The notes beneath the pieces were generated by a model, which was not told the origin of the DNA, ran no database searches, and was given only the letters and a program-made list of their open reading frames with translations. Shown here one piece after another: positions 16,502 through 22,879 of a stretch of 42,587 nucleotides of DNA. The DNA comes from Chitinophagaceae bacterium (lineage in GTDB: Bacteria > Bacteroidota > Bacteroidia > Chitinophagales > Chitinophagaceae). Where the stretch lies: the NCBI GenBank assembly GCA_014379965.1, contig JACMKU010000177.1, positions 1 to 42,587 of the forward strand. The letters are read 5' to 3'. The translations under genes were made by a program, and so were the position numbers. Within the stretch, counting starts at the first letter, position 1. Each line of letters opens with the position of its first letter.

Positions 16502-17329
16502 ATGAAGAGCAAAAAACTATTTAAAGATTTAAAAGCGGCTGTAAAGTTTCTTCAGAAACGCTACAAGCAGGTTCCCGAAGTGGGGATCGTTCTTGGAAGT
16601 GGTTTGGGAGATTTTACGAACGATATTGTGATCGAGAAAGAGGTCTCATACAAGGATATTCCGAATTTTCCCGTCTCGACAGTTAAAGGACATTCGGGGA
16701 AACTGATCTTCGGAAAGCTGGGAGGCAAGACTGTGGTGGTGATGGCCGGAAGATTTCACTATTACGAAGGGTATGATTCAAACGATGTGGTGTTCCCAAT
16801 CCGCGTAATGAAATTACTGGGAGTCGAGACACTATTCCTTTCCAACGCGGCAGGTGGTGTGAACCCGGAATACAGAGTAGGAGATATCATGATCATCAGG
16901 GATCATATAAGCCTGTATGTTCCCAATCCACTCGTTGGCCCCAATATCGAGGAATTCGGACCGAGGTTTCCTGATATGAGTGAACCGTATAAACGTACAT
17001 TAATTCAAAGGGCGAAGGAAATCGCATCCGCAAACCAATTTGAATTGAAGACCGGTGTCTACTTCGGCGTGACGGGCCCAACTTTCGAAACGAGGGCCGA
17101 ATACGAGATGATTCATCGACTTGGTGGGGATGTCGTTGGTATGAGCACGGTACAGGAGGTAATCATTGCACATCATATGGGACTGCAAGTATTTGCAATG
17201 AGTGTAGTCACGGACATGGGTTTGCGAGAAGACGGTATTATCACCACTCATGATGAAGTGCTTGAGGCGGCAAAGGCCGCTTCTCCCAAGCTTGCTACCA
17301 TATTCAGAGAACTTGTAGCGTGTATTTAA
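16502..17329 (+). CDS. Purine nucleoside phosphorylase (inosine/guanosine type, trimeric PNP family)
   Basis: The 275-residue cytoplasmic enzyme carries the PNP/MTAP class 2 signatures: GIVLGSGLGDF (phosphate loop), VKGHSGKL, MAGRFHYYEGY, FLSNAAGGVNPEYRVGDIM, GPTFETRAEYEM and GMSTVQEVIIAHH. It cleaves purine nucleosides with phosphate for salvage. In the motif GMST-V-P-E the usual Pro is Gln here (codon CAG around 17152). It stands alone between a repeat element and the porin gene. Confidence 0.96.
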   Translation: MKSKKLFKDLKAAVKFLQKRYKQVPEVGIVLGSGLGDFTNDIVIEKEVSYKDIPNFPVSTVKGHSGKLIFGKLGGKTVVVMAGRFHYYEGYDSNDVVFPIRVMKLLGVETLFLSNAAGGVNPEYRVGDIMIIRDHISLYVPNPLVGPNIEEFGPRFPDMSEPYKRTLIQRAKEIASANQFELKTGVYFGVTGPTFETRAEYEMIHRLGGDVVGMSTVQEVIIAHHMGLQVFAMSVVTDMGLREDGIITTHDEVLEAAKAASPKLATIFRELVACI

Positions 17330-17345
17330 CAAATTCAGTTCAGGG

Positions 17346-17370
17346 TTTGTAATTTTACAGCGCTAATTTG
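17346..17370 (+). promoter_or_regulatory. Possible promoter of the porin gene (TTTG ... TAATTTG)
   Basis: TTTG at 17346-17349 and TAATTTG at 17364-17370 resemble Bacteroidota -33 and -7 boxes. The -7 element is one base short of TAnnTTTG and the 14-bp spacing is tight. It would place the start of transcription a few bases before the ATG at 17384. Confidence 0.3.
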
Positions 17371-17383
17371 CCACCCCGTACCC

Positions 17384-17465
17384 ATGACAGAAAACGATTC
17401 CAAAAACTAAACTCCCTGCACAACTGTTTACCAGGATAACATATATCGCAGTCATCATCGTCCTT
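17384..17465 (+). other. Detached start and signal-peptide region of the porin gene (one-base frame break)
   Basis: The only ATG near the porin is at 17384, but it runs into TAA after eight codons. In the porin frame, codons from about 17403 encode KTKLPAQLFTRITYIAVIIV and LLAGSIPSFAQ, a convincing signal peptide, yet no ATG, GTG or TTG precedes it before a TGA at 17385. Removing one A from the A5 run at 17402-17406 joins the ATG to this frame. Explanations are a sequencing or assembly indel, a phase-variable homopolymer, a +1 ribosomal shift or a non-standard start. Confidence 0.7.
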
Positions 17466-19463
17466 TTGGCCGGGTCCATTCCCTCGTTTGCACAACGAAG
17501 ACTCATTGAAAGCGGTGGAGGCCGGATACAGAACATCGCGGGCGGCGCGCGAGGTGGAACGAGTACAGACAGCCTCAAGCGAAGGGATAGGTATGAAGAT
17601 TCGATCACGGTGAGATACAGGTATCTTGATTCGACAAGAAACTATTCGCTCGATTCTTCCATCGCAGACTTTACAAGAAGATTTCCCATTCCGGCGACTA
17701 ATATATTCCTGGGTAACACAGGCACCGCATCCCGATCGATTCTTTTTTCTCCATCAATGAAACCAGGCTGGGATCCTGGCCTGCATGCTTTGGATATTTA
17801 CAAATGGACTCTGGAGAAGGCGAGATTTTTTAATACAACGCGGCCTTATTCGGAATTGAATTATCAACTCGCGGCGAAATCTGAACAGATCATCGAGATT
17901 CTGCATACACAGAATATCAAACCTAACTGGAACTTCCTGTTGCAATACCGTCTCATAAATGCACCCGGCTATTTCAGTAACCAGAAGACGAATCACAATA
18001 ATTACCTGGTCACTTCCCGGTATGAGTCTGTAAATAAGCGGTACAATAATTTTTTTATTCTCACAGGAAATAAGCTTCAATCAGGTGAAAACGGCGGGGT
18101 CCGGAATATCAGTGATCTCGATGATCCTGATCTGGGCGATAGATTCGTTATTCCTACGAAGATTGGGGGTGAACCCGGCAATACGCGTAATTTCTTCAAT
18201 ACCGATGTCGGCACTGGGAATCGTTACAATGAGTTAGCGGTGTTGCTCCGTCAGCAATATGATTTTGGAAAGAAGGATTCGCTTGTCACTGATTCTACTG
18301 TAATTCCGTTATTCTTCCCTCGTGTTCGATTCGAACATACATTTCAGTTTGGCCAATACAGGTATAGGTTCGATGATGTGCCGAGGGGAGGATATGTTCC
18401 CGATTCAATCTATTACATGGATACTTATGGTCTAGATATCCGACTTACCAACGATTCGGTTAGTCGCAAGGACCAGTGGAAGGAATTCGTAAACGACTTC
18501 TCTATCTATCAATTCCCGGACTCCAAAAATCTGCAGCAATTCATCAAGCTTGGTGCGGCCATTCAAAACCTGCGGCAGATCTATCCTTCGTCGAAAACGG
18601 ACTATAATGTATATGGTCATGCCGAGTATCGAAATCGCACACGCAACCAGAAGTGGGCCATCGAGGCAAGCGGCAAACTATATTTCACAGGAATGAATGC
18701 CGGAGATTACTCAGCCTATGCTAGTCTCCAACGCGCCACTGGCACGAAAAGGGCGGGCTATGTCCAACTCGGCTTCGAGAATGTGAACCGTACACCGTCT
18801 TTCATCTTCAATGAACGCAGTAGTTTTTACCTGATGAAGTCGGCTACCGATTTTAATAAAGAAAACACCACGCATATTTTCGCTTCATTGTTTCAGCCTT
18901 CCTTGCGCCTGAGGCTTACCGGCGACTATTACCTACTCACCAATTACACCTATGTAACGAACTATTACGATTTGAAGCAGTTCAGTTCTATATTCAATGT
19001 GCTGAGGATTGGCGTGCAGAAGACTTTCAAAATCGGTAAACGATGGAATTGGCATACGGACGTATACTTCCAGCAGGCAGTTGGTAATGCACCGGTTAAC
19101 CTTCCTTTAGTCTTCACTCGCAATAGGTTTGGATATGAGGGTAATCTTGGATTCAAGAACCTGGATATGGCGGTGGGAATCGAAGCTAGATATCATACGC
19201 CCTATAAGGCCGATGGTTACTCTCCAGTCATCGGTCAGTTCTTCTACCAGGAATCGGTGCAAATAGAAAACACAATGCCCGATCTATCTGCATATGTTCA
19301 CTTCCGAATAAGACCATTCAAGGCTTATCTCCGATTCGAAAACCTCAATACTGCAAGCACCTCCAATGGCTTTGGATTTACCAATAACAATCTCGCGGCA
19401 CCTGACTATCCGTATGCGGGATTTATGATTAGGCTGGGGGTGTACTGGAGTTTCGTTAACTAG
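17466..19463 (+). CDS. Large Bacteroidota 'putative porin' family outer-membrane protein
   Basis: The readable frame from the first canonical start (TTG, 17466) is 665 residues, but the true N-terminus very likely begins further upstream (see 17384-17465). After the FAQ cleavage site comes a Gly/Arg-rich leader and then a long beta-barrel. Typical features are LHALDIYKWTLEKARFFNTTRPYSELNY, repeated aromatic/Gly strands such as NFLLQYRLINAPGYF and YLRFENLNTAS, and a C-terminal strand ending GVYWSFVN. These match the 'putative porin' family from memory. Substrate unknown. It is probably monocistronic, ending just before the inverted repeat at 19479. Confidence 0.85.
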   Translation: MAGSIPSFAQRRLIESGGGRIQNIAGGARGGTSTDSLKRRDRYEDSITVRYRYLDSTRNYSLDSSIADFTRRFPIPATNIFLGNTGTASRSILFSPSMKPGWDPGLHALDIYKWTLEKARFFNTTRPYSELNYQLAAKSEQIIEILHTQNIKPNWNFLLQYRLINAPGYFSNQKTNHNNYLVTSRYESVNKRYNNFFILTGNKLQSGENGGVRNISDLDDPDLGDRFVIPTKIGGEPGNTRNFFNTDVGTGNRYNELAVLLRQQYDFGKKDSLVTDSTVIPLFFPRVRFEHTFQFGQYRYRFDDVPRGGYVPDSIYYMDTYGLDIRLTNDSVSRKDQWKEFVNDFSIYQFPDSKNLQQFIKLGAAIQNLRQIYPSSKTDYNVYGHAEYRNRTRNQKWAIEASGKLYFTGMNAGDYSAYASLQRATGTKRAGYVQLGFENVNRTPSFIFNERSSFYLMKSATDFNKENTTHIFASLFQPSLRLRLTGDYYLLTNYTYVTNYYDLKQFSSIFNVLRIGVQKTFKIGKRWNWHTDVYFQQAVGNAPVNLPLVFTRNRFGYEGNLGFKNLDMAVGIEARYHTPYKADGYSPVIGQFFYQESVQIENTMPDLSAYVHFRIRPFKAYLRFENLNTASTSNGFGFTNNNLAAPDYPYAGFMIRLGVYWSFVN

Positions 19464-19478
19464 ATGGTAGGGATGGGA

Positions 19479-19620
19479 GTAAGTTGATTGGGTTGACTGG
19501 TTGATTGAGTTGACTAAGCTAGTCCCTACTTGTTCCTTTTTTTTATCGTTATGGTTTACAGTCCTTTAACGCTTGTAGCCACCTCAATCAACCCAATCAA
19601 CTTAATCAACCAATCCAGCC
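19479..19620. repeat. Inverted repeat of GTTGATTG words
   Basis: The left arm (19479-19521) iterates GTTGATTGG/GTTGACTG words with an 8-9 bp period. The right arm (19581-19620) is the complementary series (CAATCAACCCAATCAAC). The loop of about 60 nt includes a T8-type run (19536-19545). It begins 16 nt after the porin stop codon. Confidence 0.9.
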
Positions 19621-19685
19621 AGATTGTTAACTTCCTCCCAACCCTATGACATCCCGCCAATTCACTCTATCTTTACGCTCAGTCC

Positions 19686-20078
19686 ATGAAAAAGGCAATC
19701 GCTTCCATATCAGTTATTTGTTACCTCATCCTTACCTGTGGTGTGGTGATCAACTTCCATTATTGCATGGACAGGTTGGCCTCGACCCAGTTATTTGGCG
19801 CCCAGCAAAAGGTTTGCGATAAGTGCGGAATGCATACCGACAGTTCCAACGGTTGTTGCCGCGACGAAGTGAAGATCATCAAGATGACGGAGGATCAGAA
19901 GCTGGGTGAGGTGATCGCTTTCGAATTGCCTTCCTTAGAGACATTAGTATTTACACCTTCCCAATATATTGCCGCTTCTTTTACGAATGTTAAAGAAACA
20001 AGGCATTTTAGAAATCATTCTCCGCCTTTGCTAAAAGGCCAGGAAACATATTTACAGCATTGCGTTTTCAGAATTTGA
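19686..20078 (+). CDS. HYC_CC_PP family protein (small secreted Cys protein)
   Basis: The 130-residue protein has an N-terminal hydrophobic segment (about 5-22) that acts as signal or anchor. It carries the three short signatures that name the family: HYC at 25-27 (INFHYCMD), CC at 57-58 (NGCCRDE) and PP at 113-114 (HSPPLL), plus CDKC at 44-47. The family is restricted, as far as I recall, to Bacteroidota and has no experimental function; it often lies beside heavy-metal genes, as here. Cys and His clusters suggest metal or thiol chemistry at the envelope. First gene of the plus-strand metal cluster; TATCTTTA at 19668-19675 is a weak -7 candidate. Confidence 0.85.
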   Translation: MKKAIASISVICYLILTCGVVINFHYCMDRLASTQLFGAQQKVCDKCGMHTDSSNGCCRDEVKIIKMTEDQKLGEVIAFELPSLETLVFTPSQYIAASFTNVKETRHFRNHSPPLLKGQETYLQHCVFRI

Positions 20079-20094
20079 GATGAAGCCTTTTTCA

Positions 20095-20121
20095 TTTCAG
20101 CCCCGGTTTGCGGGGATGAAA
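20095..20121 (+). other. Stable intercistronic hairpin upstream of the first HMA gene
   Basis: CCCCG (20101-20105), loop GTTTG, CGGGG (20111-20115), extended across one G/A mismatch by TTTCA (20095-20099) and TGAAA (20117-20121). No T-run follows, so it is more likely an mRNA processing or attenuation structure than a terminator. It lies 17 nt after the HYC_CC_PP stop codon. Confidence 0.6.
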
Positions 20122-20206
20122 CTTGCATTACCCGCCTGAGGGTTATTCGTAAAAATATTATCGTTACGGTCTAAAGGCCGTGGCTCAAAACTTCAAATTA
20201 ATTATT

Positions 20207-20722
20207 ATGAAAGCGCTTCAAATAGCCTCTTTTTTCTCATTGTTTATGGCTCTGGCCAATTTTTCATTCGGTCAAAAGACAAAGACCGAGGTGATTCCTG
20301 TATCTGGTAATTGCGGTATGTGCGAAACGAAGATAGAGAAGGCAGCCAGGCAGGCTGGTGCCAGCACGGCAGAATGGAATAGTGAGACGAAGAAACTTAC
20401 GATCAAGTATAATAGCAGTACGACCAATGCCGCAAAGATCCAGAAAAGTATCGCAGCGGCTGGATATGATACACGCGATGTGAAGGCTGCTGATGCCGAT
20501 TACAATAAACTACATGGCTGCTGCCAATATGATAGGACTTCAGAAGAAAAGGCTGATGCGTGTTGCTCGGAGAAATGTGAGATCAAAGATGGCAAGTGTA
20601 CGGATATGGCTGGTTGTAAAGACAAAGGCTGCTGCTCCGCGGATGGAGTATGTAAGGCCGGCGAAAGCTGTAGCCATGCAGAAGGCCATGATAAAAAAGC
20701 AGGATGCTGCAAGAAACAATAG
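20207..20722 (+). CDS. Secreted heavy-metal-associated (HMA) domain protein with Cys-rich tail
   Basis: Starting at the ATG at 20207 gives 171 residues with a signal peptide ending FSFGQ. An HMA fold follows (about 26-90) with the metal motif GNCGMCETKIEKA (CxxC at 36-39) and the usual second-helix end AAGYDTRDVKA. The last 70 residues contain about 13 cysteines, many as CC or CxxC-like groups (HGCC, ACCSEKC, GCCSADGVC, AGCC), plus His. This is an unusual metallothionein-like extension; HMA proteins are usually about 70 residues and cytoplasmic or fused to P-type ATPases. Likely to bind copper, zinc or a similar thiophilic metal in the periplasm. Nine extra codons upstream are rejected because they precede the signal peptide. 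Confidence 0.9.
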   Translation: MKALQIASFFSLFMALANFSFGQKTKTEVIPVSGNCGMCETKIEKAARQAGASTAEWNSETKKLTIKYNSSTTNAAKIQKSIAAAGYDTRDVKAADADYNKLHGCCQYDRTSEEKADACCSEKCEIKDGKCTDMAGCKDKGCCSADGVCKAGESCSHAEGHDKKAGCCKKQ

Positions 20723-20745
20723 TGATTAAACGTTAAATAGTGAGA

Positions 20746-21285
20746 ATGAAAAACACATTAATGATACTAGCGATGTCGCTGCTTGGCTTAAGCGCGAACG
20801 CACAGTTTACTAAGGCTGAATTGCAAGCTACAGGTCTTACCTGTGCGATGTGCAGCAATGCAATCAATAAAGCATTGCAGGGGTTGCCGTTTGTTCAGTC
20901 TGTGAAGGCTGATATAAAGAACTCTGCCTTTCATATCGTGTTCAAGGAAACCACCGCCACAGATATAGATGCCATCAAGAATGCCGTTGAAGGCGCAGGC
21001 TTTGGAATGGGAAGTCTGAAGTTGACGGGCCAGTTTGACGGAGTGCAGATTGAGAATGATACGCATGTAAAGATCGGGGATAAGAACTTTCATTTCCTGG
21101 AAGTGAGCTCGCAGGTCTTGCAAGGAGAAAAGACAATACGTGTAGTCGATAAGGATTTCCTGACTGCGAAGCAATTCCGGAAATTCAGTACGGCCTCGAA
21201 AATGAAATGCGTGGAGACTGGGAAAGCGGCTAATTGTTGTAGTGGAGTACAGGCGGAGACGCGAATGTATCATGTAACGATTTGA
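20746..21285 (+). CDS. Second secreted HMA domain protein
   Basis: Starting at the ATG at 20746 (two codons after a GTG) gives 179 residues with a signal peptide ending LSANAQ. The HMA domain (about 21-92) has GLTCAMCSNAINKAL with CxxC at 33-36. A strand-rich C-terminal domain follows (KIGDKNFHFLEVSSQVLQGEKTIRVVDKDFL) with a Cys patch near the end (MKCVETGKAANCCSG). Only 23 nt separate it from the first HMA gene, so they are cotranscribed. Paired with the Cys-rich HMA protein it may pass metal between carriers or to the TonB receptor system. Confidence 0.9.
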   Translation: MKNTLMILAMSLLGLSANAQFTKAELQATGLTCAMCSNAINKALQGLPFVQSVKADIKNSAFHIVFKETTATDIDAIKNAVEGAGFGMGSLKLTGQFDGVQIENDTHVKIGDKNFHFLEVSSQVLQGEKTIRVVDKDFLTAKQFRKFSTASKMKCVETGKAANCCSGVQAETRMYHVTI

Positions 21286-21293
21286 TGTTAATA

Positions 21294-21375
21294 AGGTTGA
21301 TTGAGTTGATTGGGTTGACTGTGTTCACTCGTGACCAACCTAATCAACTTATTCAACCTAATCAACCAATCAACC
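21294..21375. repeat. Inverted repeat of GTTGATTG words inside the metal cluster
   Basis: The left arm (21294-21324) iterates GTTGATTGA, GTTGATTGG, GTTGACT. The right arm (21333-21375) is the complementary series. The loop is short (about 8 nt), so this would be a compact, very stable hairpin. It starts 9 nt after the second HMA stop and ends about 20 nt before the thioredoxin start. Confidence 0.9.
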
Positions 21376-21395
21376 AGTTCTCATCAAACCATCAT

Positions 21396-21887
21396 ATGAA
21401 AATGAAAAGAAATTTTATTCTTGCGATCATCCTAATGACGGGAATTATTTCCCGGGCGCAGCTGCCGAATATTACAGATCCAAGGGTTAGTATTAATCTA
21501 CCGACGGTCAAAGGGGATTCAATGACACTTTCCTCGCTGAGGGGAAAAGTGATCCTGCTGGATTTTTGGGCGAGTTGGTGCGGCCCTTGCCGAACAGCTA
21601 ACCGCCAATTGGTGAAGCTGTATGGAAAATACAAGGCACAGGGTTTTGAGATATTCAGTGTATCGCTCGACGATGATAAGAAAGATTGGATGAAGGCGAT
21701 TGCGAAGGACAAGATTACGTGGAGTCAGGTCATTGATCCGAGAGGATGGGATGCGCAGACAGCCATCAACTGGAATGTTTACCAGTTGCCGACATCCTAC
21801 CTCATCAATAAAAAGGGAGATGTCGTTAGCATCGACCTCGAAGGAAAAGAGTTGGAAGAAAATGTGAAGCGTTTATTACAGGAATGA
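21396..21887 (+). CDS. TlpA-like periplasmic thioredoxin-fold protein
   Basis: The ATG at 21396 gives 163 residues with a signal peptide ending ISRAQ; upstream codons in this frame only read through the inverted repeat. The thioredoxin fold shows LLDFWASWCGPCRTANRQL with the redox pair Cys62-Cys65, and YQLPTSYLINKKGDVV with the cis-Pro loop. Such proteins reduce or reshuffle disulfides in the periplasm. Beside the Cys-rich HMA proteins and the CxxC plug of the receptor, it may keep their metal-binding thiols reduced. It is 13 nt upstream of the barrel gene. Confidence 0.93.
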   Translation: MKMKRNFILAIILMTGIISRAQLPNITDPRVSINLPTVKGDSMTLSSLRGKVILLDFWASWCGPCRTANRQLVKLYGKYKAQGFEIFSVSLDDDKKDWMKAIAKDKITWSQVIDPRGWDAQTAINWNVYQLPTSYLINKKGDVVSIDLEGKELEENVKRLLQE

Positions 21888-21900
21888 TTAACATGAAATC

Positions 21901-22740
21901 ATGAGGGCGGCCTTAGTTATTCTTACTCTCTTTTTCTTTACGCAAACTTGCGTAAGGGCTCAGGAATTATATGTCTACACGGAGCCGGCATCCAATATGC
22001 CAGCAAATTCTATCAGTGCGAAACTCACAGGTATGTTTATGGGTCGACAGCCATGGCACGACCGACCGATGCAGCGCTATATGCCTGAAGTGATGTTAGG
22101 GCTTAATAAAAATTTGATGCTACATGTTGGCGGGACCATCGGGGACATGCACACTTCGAACATCACCTGGGAGTCGGTTTTTCTCTATGGCAAGTACCGG
22201 TTTCTCTCGAGGGATGAGATACATCGTCACTTCCGAATGGCCGCTTTTGCCGACGTGTCCTATAGCCGTGTCCCTTTTCACAATGATGAGGTGAGTCTGC
22301 AAGGTGACAAGAGCGGGGTCCAGGCCGGGATCATCGCCACCCAGTTGTGGAACAGGCTGGCGGTATCAGGTACGGTCAGCCATACCCAGGTGCTTCACAC
22401 GTCACGGAATAGCAAGAATGTGATCTATGTCCCATCCCGCATCTACCAGGTGATGAACTACTCTTTTTCTGCAGGGTACCTCGTTTTACCGCGCGAGTAT
22501 ACCGACTATAAACAATTGAACGTAAATGTGTACGCAGAGGTGTTGGCCCAACAGTCGTTGGACAGGAAGGCCTATTACCTAGACCTTGCACCTGCGATCC
22601 AGCTCATTTTCAATAGTAATATGAAGGTGAATTTGGGGTACCGGTTTGAACTTGCGGGTGATATGACACGCATGGCCACCCGCAACAACTGGCTGATCAG
22701 CCTGGAAAGGACATTCCTCAATGCTCTGAAGAAGAAATAA
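21901..22740 (+). CDS. Outer-membrane beta-barrel protein of the metal cluster
   Basis: The 279-residue protein has a signal peptide ending CVRAQ and a barrel-like alternation throughout (VFLYGKYRFLSRD, MAAFADVSYSRVPF, GVQAGIIATQLWNRLAVSGTVSH, MKVNLGYRFELAGDMTRMATRNNWLISLERTF). Met and His are frequent in the first half (GMFMGRQPWHDRPMQRYMPEVM), which could suit copper binding but may be chance. Function unknown. Close spacing to the thioredoxin gene and conserved-looking company suggest it works with the HMA proteins and TonB receptor. Confidence 0.85.
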   Translation: MRAALVILTLFFFTQTCVRAQELYVYTEPASNMPANSISAKLTGMFMGRQPWHDRPMQRYMPEVMLGLNKNLMLHVGGTIGDMHTSNITWESVFLYGKYRFLSRDEIHRHFRMAAFADVSYSRVPFHNDEVSLQGDKSGVQAGIIATQLWNRLAVSGTVSHTQVLHTSRNSKNVIYVPSRIYQVMNYSFSAGYLVLPREYTDYKQLNVNVYAEVLAQQSLDRKAYYLDLAPAIQLIFNSNMKVNLGYRFELAGDMTRMATRNNWLISLERTFLNALKKK

Positions 22741-22807
22741 CTACCGAGCAATCTCTCTTTTCCCCAAACAAAAAGAAATCAAATACAGGATTGCTGGCAA
22801 ATTCTTC

Positions 22808-22836
22808 TTGTCTGGTCAACATAATTCTTATATTTG
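22808..22836 (+). promoter_or_regulatory. Promoter of the TonB receptor gene
   Basis: TTG at 22808-22810 (-33) and TATATTTG at 22829-22836 (an exact TAnnTTTG -7) are 18 bp apart, the typical Bacteroidota sigma arrangement. Transcription would start near 22843, giving a leader of about 37 nt that is filled by the half-site array. Confidence 0.75.
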
Positions 22837-22837
22837 T

Positions 22838-22875
22838 CTAAATAAATTTTTAGCCTTGTCTAAAAAATAATTTAG
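22838..22875 (+). promoter_or_regulatory. Operator-like array of four alternating CTAAA/TTTAG half-sites, 11 bp apart
   Basis: CTAAA begins at 22838 and 22860; TTTAG begins at 22849 and 22871. Each step is exactly 11 bp. The middle pair forms the palindrome TTTTTAG-N6-CTAAAAA (22847-22866). Equivalently, a 20-nt unit starting TTGTCTAAA is directly repeated at 22834 and 22856. The array begins just after the -7 element and ends 4 nt before the ATG. The geometry fits two repressor dimers. TTTAG/CTAAA half-sites recall DtxR/MntR-type operators, but the regulator is inferred. Confidence 0.65.
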
Positions 22876-22879
22876 TCGA

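Noticed and set aside
20164..20180. A CTAAA-like half-site before the first HMA gene (TCTAAAGG)
   Set aside because: No TTTAG partner at 11 or 22 bp, so it does not support shared control with the receptor gene.
20788..21273. 161-residue minus-strand open frame
   Set aside because: Antisense to the second HMA gene, which has a signal peptide and CxxC motif.
21282..21395. N-terminal extension of the TlpA-like protein
   Set aside because: It is the translated GTTGATTG inverted repeat; a proper signal peptide begins at 21396.
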